DNA of 64,000 nucleotides from Cichorium intybus (lineage: Eukaryota > Streptophyta > Magnoliopsida > Asterales > Asteraceae): NCBI GenBank assembly GCA_023525715.1, contig CM042012.1, positions 37,064,189 through 37,128,188 on the forward strand, read 5' to 3'. Every line of letters begins with the position of its first letter. The first letter of the stretch is position 1. Position numbers and translations under genes: made by a program. The notes beneath the pieces were generated by a model. It was not told where the DNA came from. It saw nothing but the letters and a program-made list of their open reading frames with translations, and did not search any database. This document shows positions 38,588 to 50,157 of this stretch, one piece after another.

Positions 38588-39640
38588 GTTGCGATGAGCT
38601 GAATGTGGATAGGGGGGAGAGAGATAAAAATAAGAAGACGGAGTGGGGATCGGTTGTATTAAACCTTTTATATTTTATATAATTAATAAATGAAAATAAA
38701 TTGAAGTAAAAAGAAAAAAGTATATAAAAGGCAATATAGTTTTTTCAAGTTTGATGATAACTCAAAAGGATCAAACCTACAATTTTAAAACTTATTGGAT
38801 TGTATCCGAAAAAATAAGCAAAATACAGGGACTATTTTATTCTTTTGTCATTATAAGTTAGTGTCGATATTTTGCTTGATTCCAAAAATCCTTTTGGTTT
38901 ATATCTCCAACAAAATCAAGAAAAAAAAAACATGACATGGCATGCTCTTTTTACCATATAATCATCAATTAAAAAGTTTTACTTGTTTATATAAAAATCA
39001 AACAACTGAAGTCTAAACCAACTAGAATATTCTGAAAGCTCTAATGCATTTACTTTGAGTGTCGATTAAAGAAGTCGTGAGGCCTATAAAAGAAAACTAC
39101 AACTATTTAGTTGAAGTGTTAGTCAATTAGGAAACCGTCAAAACTTTAATTCAGATGAGCCACTTGGATGTTTTAAATGCAGCCATGGATGTTTCGGTTT
39201 GAGTTTTTTTAATACAGTACGTAAAAAAAAAGAAAAAAAAAAAGAAAAGCATTATAAACGGGGTTTTAATTAATCGGGTCGGGAAGCTCGGGCTTTACCT
39301 CTAAAAAAGGCTCGGAATCTTCGGCATCGGAACTCCCGTGATGGTGTTTCTAGCGGTGCATGTTTTTCAGAATCCTCTCGGGCCGATTCCGTCCACTCTA
39401 ATAACAATTTATCTCCAACAGTATTATATTTTTAGGGGATGGCTAAAGAGACACCTATTTTTACCAAAAAGACATACTTTATATAACTATAATCATAATG
39501 AAATAATTATGTAATCATTATTTAAAAAATATTTTTTTTCTTTTAATATGAAAAATAATGAAAATATGATATCAGCTCAATTTAAATAAAAAAAAAACTC
39601 AACCTAATATTAAAGCCCATTAATAACCATAGGTGCACCA
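38588..39640. other. No gene seen
   Basis: AT-rich, with A-runs near 38920 and 39225. A GC-richer patch at 39275-39400 (CGGGTCGGGAAGCTCGGGC) looks like another small element remnant without recognisable ends. Confidence 0.4.
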
Positions 39641-39648
39641 TATAAAAG
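39641..39648 (+). promoter_or_regulatory. Candidate TATA box upstream of element C
   Basis: TATAAAAG followed by a leader-like, CCACC/CCGCC-rich sequence that element C interrupts at 39774 and that resumes at 57022. It may be the start of the Helitron-gene transcript or of another captured leader. No cDNA evidence is available. Confidence 0.35.
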
Positions 39649-40973
39649 TCATAAACCCTAAAACTCTTTCTTTGTCATCGGCAGCCACCAAGCCACCATT
39701 GAATTCTCTCCAAGAAAAATCAGGGAAACACTACCGGAAGGTAACGCCGCCGGTGGTACACCGCCGGAAACATTTGTAACGCCAAGACACTCTTTTTATG
39801 TAAATATAATAAAAAGGGTAAAATTGGTCATTTTACCTTAGAAGGGTAAATTAGTCTTTTGGACAGAAACGGATTTGATTTGTAATAATATTTTGAGTTT
39901 TGGACTTAAAATGTTATAAACATAAGTTTTTGTCATAAAATTTGACAAGTGTGGCAAAAGTAAAAGAAAAGAAAGTTTTATTGTGATAAAATTTGATTTT
40001 AGTGCCAAAAGTTCAAGAAAGTGAACTTAGGGACTAAATTTGTAAGATTTGGAAGTATAAATAGTGGAATAGTCCTCCCACGTGTGCAGATTTTCGTGAG
40101 GCTACGGGAGAGGGTTTCTCTGCACGAATTCTGCAATACTTGGAGATTTCTTGAAGAATTGAAGCTTGCAATTCGATTATTGGCTTGGAATTGAGGAATT
40201 GGAAGCTTTGAAGGTTAGTATTTCAAGTTCTAACCTAGGTTGTTCTTGATGAGTTTTTGTGGAAACTGAAATTTATAATTTCAGTTATGAATCATGTGGT
40301 TTAAGTGGCTAATACTTCCAATAAGTCATTAGTTAAGAATATAACTTAAGAACATGGAAGTAGATTGCTATTCTTGAGAATTTGCAATTTTGATCAAGAA
40401 CTTTAATTCTTCATTTTGATTGATTGGGTTGGTTTTAATGGGTAAAAACCTTGTATTAATGAAGGGTTTTAGTCCTAAAACAAACCCCTACTGATTAAGT
40501 CGTGTATTAAGGGCTTAATATGAAAAAATGGGATTTTGTAGCATAAAAATCTGGGTTTCTGGCCTGCTGTTCAGCTCTCGCGACTTGACCATTATGGTCC
40601 TCGCGACTCGGCGCGACGCGCCCCTCACCTTAGGCGCGATGCGCCTCCGAGGCAGAAACCTCCTGTGAAATTTTGAGCATTTTCCAAGTTTCATTTTGAT
40701 GCTAGGCTTATCCGATTGACCTGAAATTTTAAACATAGGTCTAATATGTTGTGAAACTTCATGGAAAATTATCGGAATACGAATACGACCTCCCGAAAGC
40801 ACTGTAGTAGAATACGCGTATTTCGGGAAGTGTATTAAATTTTTATAACGATGGTTATTGATTGGAAATGCTTGGAAATGGTCCCCAATTGTATTGTATA
40901 GGACTCTTGTGTAGTAGAGTCAACTGAAATGGTTATTAACCTATTATCATTTGGTATATAAATGAATATATAG

Positions 40974-41396
40974 TAGGGGTGGCAATCCATGACACGACAC
41001 GACAAAAATACACGACACGAAACGAAATTGAGACGAAATAGAATTTTAAATTCGTGTTCGTGTCGTGTTCGTGTCAAGTGTAAAAAACACGACGTCGTGT
41101 CGTGTCGTGTTCGTGTTGAAAATTCAACATAATATTAACATGTTTTTGTCGTGTTTGTCGTGTTTATCGTGTTTTGTATGATTAATTATGAATTAAATAA
41201 ACTAAATGTTTATTTTATTTTATCTTTTTCGTGTTTGTCGTGTTGATCGTTTTTATCGTGTTTTAATTGGGTCGTTTTCGTGTTAGCAAAGCAAAACACG
41301 ACGTCGTGTCGTGTCGTGTTCGTGTTATATAAAAAATTGTCGTGTCGTGTCGTGTCAGGAAAAAACCCGACACGACTGCCCGATTTGCCACCCCTA
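40974..41396. mobile_element. hAT-type MITE, 423 bp, inside element C 5' LTR
   Basis: Absent from the 3' LTR, so it inserted after element C. Ends TAGGGGTGGCAA and TTGCCACCCCTA form a 12-bp inverted repeat. A perfect 8-bp duplication ATATATAG (40966-40973 and 41397-41404) is the hAT signature. The interior is almost entirely CGTGTCGTGTTCGTG-type repeats facing CACGACACGAC repeats, allowing a long imperfect hairpin. No coding capacity. Confidence 0.9.
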
Positions 41397-41585
41397 ATAT
41401 ATAGGTACGGGATAAATGGTTGTGGTGCACGCAAAAGCAAGAAACAACCAGGATTTCAATGCAGCTAGCATCCAGGTGAGTAATCTCACTGATATCACAT
41501 ATGATATGTGCTGATTGGACTGTTACAGGTTGAAACAGTTTTGGGGGACAAAAATGACAATTTAAAGGTTTAATGAAAAAGACAA

Positions 41586-41940
41586 TACCAGATAAGCCGT
41601 GAGTCTACGATAGACAAGAACGGAGCTTTGAGTCAATAACAGAAATAATATGACAATATCAGATAAGCCGTGAGTCTACGATAGACAAGAACGGAGCTGT
41701 GAGTCAATAACAGAAATAATATGACAATATCAGATAAGCCGTGAGTCTGCGATAGACAAGAACGGAGCTGCGAGTCAATAATGATAATAAAAAGTAATGA
41801 TACGACAATACCAGATAAGCCGTGAGTCTATGAAAGACAAGAACGGAGCTGTGAGTCAGTAAATGAATAAACAATGCGACAATACCAGATAAGCCGTGAG
41901 TCTACAATAGACAAGAACGGAGCTGTGAGTCAATCTTTGA
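41586..41940 (+). repeat. LTR modules of about 60-70 bp in element C 5' LTR
   Basis: Five copies, each with CAGATAAGCCGTGAGTCTA, AGACAAGAACGGAGCT and GTGAGTCA. The solo LTR at 20875-22777 carries diverged copies in inverse, so the module is older than either insertion and has been kept in the family. Confidence 0.85.
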
Positions 41941-41945
41941 AAAGG

Positions 41946-43356
41946 CAATAAAACATTTATTCCAAAAGTAAATCCGTTCGACCTATTTATTAAACCAACA
42001 GCGGAAACAATTGAAAATCATAACATAGTTCATTAACATAATTTTCTTGTATGCAATGCGCCGCCGTCACGCCTTGCCCTTCCCTTTGTCAATCGATTTA
42101 CCTGAAATATTATAAAAACAACGGGTAAGCTTAAAGCTTAGTGAGTCCACAAATTACCATACATGCCCACACATTAAACAACCCGTCCTCGAGAACGACC
42201 CGACCCTACCCGCCATACAACAGCTACGGGCGTCCATCATACAACAGCTATGGACACGGGAAGGTTCTACCCATCATACAACAGCTATGGGTTCCCGGTT
42301 ATGGCCCAGCCCATAATACAACAGCTATGGGACAAGGCAATAGTCCAACTCGCCATACAACAGCTACGAGGGGACACGCATCAGTACTGAGCCCAACAAC
42401 AAATAACCACAGATATAGAGAAAATCATATAACTGTAAACAACACACAAGATGCCTAACATGCAACATCATATAGTAAGGTGAGGATACTCACCTGATTC
42501 GAAACCGCACAGATATTCTCTAATATCCCCACTTAGCTCGTCCACACACCTAAATCCCACACACATACAACATATCAATTACTGACTAGGCTCTTACAGA
42601 CCTGTCGAAAGGTTAGACTCACTGTTTGCCATCAAACCGTGGTCAAAACTAAATTCCTGGACAAACAGTCGCTCGCCGCGGCGTGGCTCCTCGCCCTACG
42701 CGCCGCGACTATCATTGCACAATTACGGGATTTCAGCCGAGTCCGCGCCGCTGACTTAGCCAGTCCGCGTCGCGGCTCGTAACATTCCAAAATGTTTTTC
42801 AGTGATTATCAGTACATCAATCGGCTAGGGTTCCTTTCTACACCCTTCCTGGGATCAGAAACTACCCTAAGGTCACTTCCTTATGGACATGCAAGTCCAT
42901 GCATGTCCTTGGTTCAAACCCTAAGGGCTACCAATCGTCTAAAGCTACAAACCAACTGGTAACACCATATGACGGGATAAACAGAAAAGTCAGAAGAGTA
43001 AATCTTCTTACCTCACTTCTGAAGGACGGAGTGATGCCCACGATCCGTTCTAAACCTTCTCCCGCGTGGATCTCCTCCTTCTAAACTCCCAAAACCTTCA
43101 ACACCTCGAGACCAAATAGTATCTGCCGAAACCAGACACCTCTACTCTAGAAACTCTCCAAAAAACACGAACCCTAGGGCTGGGGTCCTTTTTATAGGCG
43201 TTTAAATCCGAATTAGGGTTTTTCATGACTGCGGCGCACCGCGCCGCGGATTCTTTAGAACCGCGCCGCGCGTACAAATCCTACGCGATTCTAGATTCTT
43301 CCAAAAGCCGCGCCGCGGATTCCTTCGGGCCGCGACTCGGCGGACCGGGTCTTATA
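41946..43356 (-). repeat. Element B 3' LTR, terminally deleted
   Basis: 1411 bp, matching 48747-50157. Its plus-strand right end is TTATA instead of TTACA. Five CATACAACAGCTA(T/C)GG motifs at 42209-42370. Confidence 0.9.
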
Positions 43357-44842
43357 ATTCTCCCCCACTTAACTGGATTTCGTCCCCGAAATCCGTGCCG
43401 GTAAATAATTCTGGATAATGCCTCCGCATTTCCTCCTCCGGTTCCCAAGTCCATTCGGACCCTTTTCGATGCTGCCACTGAACCTTCACTAATCCTATCG
43501 TTTTATTCCGCAAAGTCTTTATCTTCTTTTCAATGATGGCAATTGGTCGCTCCACATAATTTAGACGTTCATCTAATTGAATATCCTCCAAAGGTACTAT
43601 TGTGGATTCCTCAGTCACGCACTTTCTGAGCTGCGAAACGTGAAACGTGTCGTGAATCTGACTAAGCTGTTCGGGTAGCTCCAACCGGTAAGCTACCTCA
43701 CCTACACGGGCGACAATTCGATATGGTCCAATGTACCTAGGGCCAAGCTTTCCTCGTTTCCTAAAACGAATAATTCCCTTCCAAGGTGACACCTTTAGAA
43801 GAACATAATCCCCAACTTGAAACTCGAGATCGGACCGTCGCCTATCCGCATAACTTTTCTGTCGGCTTTGAGCGGTTAACAATCTCTCCCGAACCTTCTG
43901 AATTAACTCAGTTGTCTTGAGCACCACCTCTGTACTTCCCAATACCTGCTGGCCAATCTCACCCCAGCAAATAGGTGTCCGACATTTTCTTCCATACAAC
44001 ATTTCAAAGGGAGCTCTGCCAATGCTCGCGTGATAACTGTTATTGTAAGAAAACTCAGCTAAAGGAAGATGGGAATCCCAACTCCCGCCAAAATCGATGA
44101 CACATGCCCTAAGCATATCCTCCAGCGTTTGAATCGTCCTTTCACTCTGCCCATCCGTCTGAGGATGATATGATGTGCTGAAATGAAGGCGAGTGCCTAA
44201 TTCCTCATGAAACTTCTTCCAAAACCTAGACGTAAATCGGACATCCCGGTCGGATATCACCGAGACCGGTATACCATGCCGAGAGATAATCTCATCTGTG
44301 AAGACCTTAGCCAATTCCTTTGTAGAGTAAGTCTCTTGGATGGGGAGGAAATGAGCACTTTTGGTCAACCTATCCACGATAACCCAAATAGTGTCCATAC
44401 GTCGAGGGGTTCTTGGTAACTTCGTGATGAAATCCATTGTGATATGCTCCCATTTCCATTCTGGGATCTCAAGAGGCTGCAACTTACCATGAGGCCGTTG
44501 GTGCTCGGCCTTGACCCTACGACAGGTCATGCATCTTTCGACAAACTCAGCTACTTCCCTCTTCATACCCGGCCACCAATAATATTCACGCAGATCCCTA
44601 TACATTTTAGTCGCTCCAGGGTGGATAAAGAACCTGGATTTATGCGCCTCCTCCAATAGGGTTTGACGAACCTCGCCCTGCTTCGGTACCCAAATCCTCT
44701 CGTGACAAGTCAACAAATCCCTACTATCTTTGACCATAGCAGCCAACTGGCCCACAATCCTCTCACTTTTCTGTTTCTCGCTCTTGCTTGCTTCCACCTG
44801 GGCTTTCCTAATCAACTCAAGCAGCGGTGTCACAATTGTCAT
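43352..44842 (-). CDS. Element B integrase and chromodomain, one frame off
   Basis: Begins in a new frame right after RNase H (IVTPLLELIRKAQ). Zinc region HPGATKMYRDLREYYWWPGM with CMTCRRVKAEH; DDE core TMDFITKLPRT, ISDRDVRFTSRFW and QTDGQSERTIQTLED with the Glu; GPF/Y-like RYIGPYRIVARVGEVAY; chromodomain-like VKVQWQHRKGSEWTWEPEEEM. It ends in the polypurine tract and LTR edge. Integrase itself is uninterrupted. The single frameshift to RNase H is probably a late mutation. Confidence 0.85.
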   Translation of the reverse strand: MTIVTPLLELIRKAQVEASKSEKQKSERIVGQLAAMVKDSRDLLTCHERIWVPKQGEVRQTLLEEAHKSRFFIHPGATKMYRDLREYYWWPGMKREVAEFVERCMTCRRVKAEHQRPHGKLQPLEIPEWKWEHITMDFITKLPRTPRRMDTIWVIVDRLTKSAHFLPIQETYSTKELAKVFTDEIISRHGIPVSVISDRDVRFTSRFWKKFHEELGTRLHFSTSYHPQTDGQSERTIQTLEDMLRACVIDFGGSWDSHLPLAEFSYNNSYHASIGRAPFEMLYGRKCRTPICWGEIGQQVLGSTEVVLKTTELIQKVRERLLTAQSRQKSYADRRRSDLEFQVGDYVLLKVSPWKGIIRFRKRGKLGPRYIGPYRIVARVGEVAYRLELPEQLSQIHDTFHVSQLRKCVTEESTIVPLEDIQLDERLNYVERPIAIIEKKIKTLRNKTIGLVKVQWQHRKGSEWTWEPEEEMRRHYPELFTGTDFGDEIQLSGGEL

Positions 44843-44844
44843 CC

Positions 44845-46706
44845 TTAGACAAACGCCCGAAGGGGTGCACTCGAAGCCTTACGACTTAACGCATCCGCTA
44901 CCACATTGGCCTTTCCAGGGTGGTAGTGTATCTCACAATCATAGTCTTTTAATACATCCAACCATCTCCTCTGTCTCATGTTGAGGTTTGCCTGATCCAT
45001 CAGGTACTTCAAACTCTTGTGATCCGTGAAAATGGTGCACTTTACTCCATACAAATAGTGTCTCCAAATCTTGAGAGCGAAGACCACCGCTCCCAATTCC
45101 AAATCATGAGTAGGATAGTTAGTTTCATGGGGCTTCAACTGTCGCGAGGCGTAAGCGATCACCCTGCCTCGTTGCATCAAGACTGCCCCCAATCCCGTGA
45201 TTGATGCATCGCAGTAAACTACCATATCCTCCATGCCCTCAGGCAAAGTCAAAACCGGAGCTTCACACAATTTCCGCCGCAAGGTCTCAAAAGCTTGCTG
45301 CTGCTCCTCACCCCACCGAAAAGCAGTATTTTTCTTAGTTAGCCGGGTCAAAGGTACTGCAACCTTTGAGAAGTCTTGGATGAAACGACGGTAATAACCA
45401 GCCAGACCCAAGAAACTTCTAATCTCCGAGGGAGTCTTCGGAACCTCCCACCGCATCACGGCCTCTACCTTAGCCGGGTCTACCATGATTCCTTGCTCAT
45501 TTACAATGTGACCCAAAAACTGAACCTCCCTTAGCCAAAAGTCGCACTTGGATAATTTTGCATAAAGCTTCTCCTTCCTTAAGGTCTTTAATACTTCCTT
45601 TAAGTGCTGTTCATGTTGTTCCCTGCTCCGAGAATAGACTAAGATGTCGTCAATGAAAACTATAACTGACCGATCCAACATCGGTCGACACACCCGATTC
45701 ATTAAATCCATAAAAGCTGCAGGTGCATTGGTCAGTCCAAACGGCATCACTACAAACTCGAAGTGGCCGTACCTCGTTCGAAAAGCCGTTTTCGGGATGT
45801 CTTCCTCTCGAACTCGCATTTGATGGTAACCTGACCGCAAATCAATTTTTGAAAACCACGAAGCGCCCTGCAGTTGGTCGAATAAGTCGTCGATGCGAGG
45901 CAATGGATATCGATTCTTCACCGTAAGCTTATTCAACTCACGATAATCTATGCACATCCTGTTGGAACCATCCTTCTTCTTAACAAACAAAATAGGCGCT
46001 CCCCATGGCGAGCAACTGGGTCGAATAAATCCCTTATCTAATAATTCTCGAAGTTGAATAGACAACTCCAGCATCTCCGGAGGCGCGAGACGATACGGTG
46101 CTTTGGCTATCGGAGCTGCACCGGGAGTTAAGTCGATCTTAAATTCCACCTGTCTCTCTGGCGGCACGCCAGGCAGGTCCTCGGGAAAAACATCAGGAAA
46201 ATCCCGAACCACTGGTATATCACCTGCTTTCTGTTGTGGCTTCCTTTCTCTTGTGTCTACAACATAAGCCACAAATCCCGAACCTCCATGCTGAAAATGT
46301 CTGCGTGCCCTAGCAGCTGAACAGAAAACTGCACCTCGATTCTTTCTCTCGCCCTGCACAACCAGCTCTCCCCTACTTGGGGTTTGAATCCACACTCGCT
46401 TGTTCGCGCAATCGATCCATGATTCGTGCTGACCCATCCAATCCATACCGATGATGACTCGGGAGTCACTCAACGGTATAGGGATGAGATCGATCGGAAA
46501 CTTTATTCCTTGAATCACGACTTCGCATCCCCGATAAACACTAGTCGCTTGCACGGTTTTATCATCCGCGATTTCCACTTCTAACGGCTGATGAAGAGTT
46601 CCTAAAGCAATACCGAAACTCTTTCCCAATGCGGCAGACACAAAAGAATGACTAGCACCCGAATCAAATAGTGCAAAGGTAGGCGTAGAGTTGACTAAGA
46701 ATGTTC
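44845..46706 (-). CDS. Element B protease, reverse transcriptase and RNase H
   Basis: Open from the 3' splice site at 46706. Protease FALFDSGASHSF; linker IGMDWMGQHE; reverse transcriptase with MCIDYRELNK, MPFGLTNAP and the catalytic FIDDILVYS; RNase H with YCDASITGLG, FTDHKSLKYL and YHPGKANVVADALSRK. The frame ends at TAA 44845-44847, a one-base shift just after RNase H. The remaining integrase (43352-44842) is open in the next frame. All catalytic residues are present. Confidence 0.85.
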
Positions 46707-46774
46707 CTAATCAAAGCATAATAGACATATTAATTACACACACCACAAACACGAGGCAAGTAAAGAAAGAGTAC
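46707..46774 (-). other. 68-bp GT-AG intron between gag and protease in element B
   Basis: On the minus strand: exon end GTCACGG, intron GTACTCTTTC to GCTTTGATTAG, exon start GAACATTCTT. Joining restores VVTGTFLVNS into LFDSGAS, the normal chromovirus protease start. In element A the equivalent sequence is continuous (VITGIFSLNS), and the relic in C is also continuous. The insert is T-rich and its length is not a multiple of three. Confidence 0.7.
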
Positions 46775-47915
46775 CCGTGACGACGTCGGGTGCATCCTGT
46801 GCCTCCTCGGCGGTCATGACGAATGCTCGACCCTTGGTCTTAGGGGCTTCCCCTTTGCCCTGCCTACCATCGGTAATCCGGAGTGTAGTGGGTGCCGGAT
46901 TCTGAACCACTCCCTGAGTCAGACGGGGACATTGGGCCTTGAAGTGGCCCACTTGGTTACAATTAAAACAAATCTTGACCTCTTGTCGGCAATCTTTAGC
47001 ATAGTGGCCCTCCTTTCCACACTTATGACATATTAGCACCCAGCAACGTCCCTCATGATTCCTTCCACATTTACCACACTTACCCTGGCTCTTTTGCCCT
47101 TGCTTTCCCTGATCTGCCCCTCGAAATTTCTTCGACACCTGCTGAGTCTGAGCAGGCGCCGGACGCTTCTGCTTTTGTTGGGTTTCCAGTTCCAACTCTC
47201 GGGCCCGAGCGGCCGCTATCATATCAGTAAGAGTTTGGTGCCTAGCAGCAGACACAAATTCCCGAATGTCTGTGCGAAGCATTGCCAAGTATCGGGTCAT
47301 CCTCATGCGCTCGGTTGCCGCAAACTCTGGACAGAAGAGTGCCCGTTCATTAAACTTCTTGGTGATTTCCGTCACCGTCTCAGTAGTCTGGGTCAGATTT
47401 AGGTATTCCTGCGCCAAGCGTTCCATTTCCACCTGTGGAACATACTCCAATTTGAACTGTTCCTTGAACTGCGGCCATGTAATGGCATTCAACTGAGCAG
47501 GGGTGAGATCTTTCGTTCGTATCTCCCACCAATCTTTCGCACCCTCTCTTAAAAGGTTCGCCGCAAACGTTACCTTGGAGTTCTCATGACAGGAACATGT
47601 GCGGAAAGCACCCTCCACTGCGGAAATCCACCGCATGCTAACAATCGGATCCCTGCCCCCATCGAACATCGGAGGCGAACAAGCTGAAAAGTCCTTATAA
47701 CTTGCATCCCTCGCACGTGACGTGCCCTGAGTAACCAGTCGTTCCTCGAGCATTGCCCATAGCTCAGCCTTAATCGTACCAAAGAACTGAGGTATCGCAG
47801 CCAACACTTCCCGCGAAACCTCCTCTGCTATCAGGTTACGGAGATTCTCATCAGTCGGTCCTCCCCCACTCGAGGCACCCGCATCTGGTCCACCATTGCT
47901 TCGAGTGACTGCCAT
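46734..47915 (-). CDS. Element B Gag (reads into the intron and stops)
   Basis: ATG at 47915 (MAVTRSNGG). Gag domain: FDGGRDPIVSMRWISAVE, then AKDWWEIRT and EYLNLTQ. A basic Gln-rich linker leads to two normal zinc knuckles, CHKCGKEGHYAKDC and CFNCNQVGHFKAQC (about 46950-47035), preceded by an extra CGKCGRNHEGRC. The frame passes the GT at 46774 and stops in the intron after LSLLASCLWCV. Unspliced RNA therefore encodes a complete Gag of 393 residues with no protease. Spliced RNA joins codon ACG-G to the pol exon. Confidence 0.85.
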   Translation of the reverse strand: MAVTRSNGGPDAGASSGGGPTDENLRNLIAEEVSREVLAAIPQFFGTIKAELWAMLEERLVTQGTSRARDASYKDFSACSPPMFDGGRDPIVSMRWISAVEGAFRTCSCHENSKVTFAANLLREGAKDWWEIRTKDLTPAQLNAITWPQFKEQFKLEYVPQVEMERLAQEYLNLTQTTETVTEITKKFNERALFCPEFAATERMRMTRYLAMLRTDIREFVSAARHQTLTDMIAAARARELELETQQKQKRPAPAQTQQVSKKFRGADQGKQGQKSQGKCGKCGRNHEGRCWVLICHKCGKEGHYAKDCRQEVKICFNCNQVGHFKAQCPRLTQGVVQNPAPTTLRITDGRQGKGEAPKTKGRAFVMTAEEAQDAPDVVTGTLSLLASCLWCV

Positions 47916-48680
47916 TCTGAAATGCGCAACAGTTCTAATATCAATACTCGCGTCACTCCAATCTATCTAACTACTTGACTTTTTAGGACTTTGTTTGACT
48001 ACTCTTGACTCAAGCGTGAATCCTGTGCTTTCGGTAATACTGGCCTGGTACTACCTTCCACACCTATTCGCCCTTGTTCCAAGTTCGTCAACCACCCTCC
48101 TAAAACGTCACACGTACTAAACCATTTCCTTTGACTCATGTGGTCATGCACCGTGGTGCCTAATCTTTTGATCTAACCCTCCATCTCAAACGTGCCTAAG
48201 AGAACTATTGCTAATGTCGTCGAGTCACCTCACGGACGCACAGCCGTACACAATCAGGAATAAGATAGACGTTTGAATAACTGATCTACCCTAAAGTCAC
48301 AACCAAACAAGGAACAGCCAGTAAGGCCAGACCAAGAATTCTTAGGCTATCTTACCCTAATTGTATATAACCTACCAGCATTCACTAAGCAACCTAACGA
48401 CAGTAGCATAAAATTCCAAGGCAGCACATAAGGCACAAACGGTCTACAGAGTATGTTATCCAGGCAGCCTTACATCCTAGCACAATACATTTTATCACAT
48501 AATACAAACTTGGCATGGGTAATTGGGAATCACAAAACTTACTTGAGCTCGGCTGACGGTTCGCATCGCATCTTCTTTTACTTTAATTTAACCTTCCAAA
48601 AACATTTTCTTAACAAAATCATTCAGTCCTAAGTTTGAGTTTGGATTCCCAATACAGTTCATCCAAATCCCTCAAACCAA
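47916..48680 (-). other. Element B untranslated leader
   Basis: About 0.77 kb between the primer site and the gag start, without a gene or tandem repeat. Confidence 0.6.
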
Positions 48681-48696
48681 GGCTCTGATACCAATT

Positions 48697-50157
48697 TGTA
48701 ACACCCCAATTTCAAAATTTCTAAAATTCATTTATTATCAAAGTTTCAATAAAACATTTATTCCAAAAGTAAATCCGTTCGACCTATTTATTAAACCAAC
48801 AGCGGAAACAATTGAAAATCATAACATAGTTCATTAACATAATTTTCTTGTATGCGATGCGCCGCCGTCACGCCTTGCCCTTCCCTTTGTCAATCGATTT
48901 ACCTGAAATATTATAAAAACAACGGGTAAGCTTAAAGCTTAGTGAGTCCACAAATTACCATACATGCCCACACATTAAACAACCCGTCCTCGAGAACGAC
49001 CCGACCCTACCCGCCATACAACAGCTACGGGCGTCCATCATACAACAGCTATGGACACGGGAAGGTTCTACCCATCATACAACAGCTATGGGTTCCCGGT
49101 TATGGCCCAGCCCATCATACAACAGCTATGGGACAAGGCAATAGTCCAACTCGCCATACAACAGCTACGAGGGGACACGCATCAGTACTGAGCCCAACAA
49201 CAAATAACCACAGATATAGAGAAAATCATATAACTGTAAACAACACATAAGATGCCTAACATGCAACATCATATAGTAAGGTGAGGATACTCACCTGATT
49301 TGAAACCGCACAGATATTCTCTAATATCCCCACTTAGCTCGTGCACACACCTAAATCCCACACACATACAACATATCAATTACTGACTAGGCTCTTACAG
49401 ACCTGTCGAAAGGTTAGACTCACTGTTTGCCATCAAACCGTGGTCAAAACTAAATTCCTGGACAAACAGTCGCTCGCCGCGGCGTGGCTCCTCGCCCTAC
49501 GCGCCGCGGCTATCATTGCACAATTACGGGATTTCAGCCGAGTCCGCGCCGCTGACTTAGCCAGTCCGCGTCGCGGCTCGTAACATTCCAAAATGTTTTT
49601 CAGTGATTATCAGTACATCAATCGGCTAGGGTTCCTTTCTACACCCTTCCTGGGATCAGAAACTACCCTAAGGTCACTTCCTTATGGACATGTAAGTCCA
49701 TGCATGTCCTTGGTTCAAACCCTAAGGGCTACCAATCGTCTAAAGCTACAAACCAACTGGTAACACCATATGACGGGATAAACAGAAAAGTCAGAAGAGT
49801 AAATCTTCTTACCTCACTTCTGAAGGACGGAGTGATGCCCACGATCCGTTCTAAACCTTCTCCCGCGTGGATCTCCTCCTTCTAAACTCCCAAAACCTTC
49901 AACACCTCGAGACCAAAGAGTATCTACCGAAACCAGACACCTCTACTCTAGAAACTCTCCAAAAAACACGAACCCTAGGGCTGGGGTCCTTTTTATAGGC
50001 GTTTAAATCCGAATTAGGGTTTTTCATGACTGCGGCGCACCGCGCCGCGGATTCTTTAGAACCGCGCCGCGCGTACAAATCCTACGCGATTCTAGATTCT
50101 TCCAAAAGCCGCGCCGCGGATTCCTTCGGGCCGCGACTCGGCGGACCGGGTCTTACA
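48697..50157 (-). repeat. Element B 5' LTR with promoter
   Basis: Complete LTR. On the minus strand a GCGCCGCGG-rich cluster (50030-50150) is followed at once by a TATA box, TATAAAAA (49997-49990). Further in are five CATACAACAGCTATGG-type motifs (49010-49175) and the hairpin motif at 48928-48949. Confidence 0.9.

Larger units (their letters stand above)
41946..50157 (-). mobile_element. Element B: Ty3/gypsy chromovirus nested in element C 5' LTR
   Basis: 5' LTR 50157-48697 (1461 bp), primer site rc at 48681-48693 (TGGTATCAGAGCC), gag, intron-split pol, polypurine tract rc at 43357-43370, 3' LTR 43356-41946. The 3' LTR lacks its last 50 bp. The host LTR beside it lacks 166 bp (56279-56444 in the intact copy). 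Both sequences share CAATA at the joint, so a post-insertion deletion through microhomology removed the left junction and the target duplication. LTR copies differ at about ten sites by eye. Confidence 0.9.

Noticed and set aside
42141..42458. 105-codon frame with a repeated Asn-Ser-Tyr-Gly pattern, repeated at 48942-49250
   Set aside because: It is the CATACAACAGCTATGG motif array of element B's LTRs read on the antisense strand.
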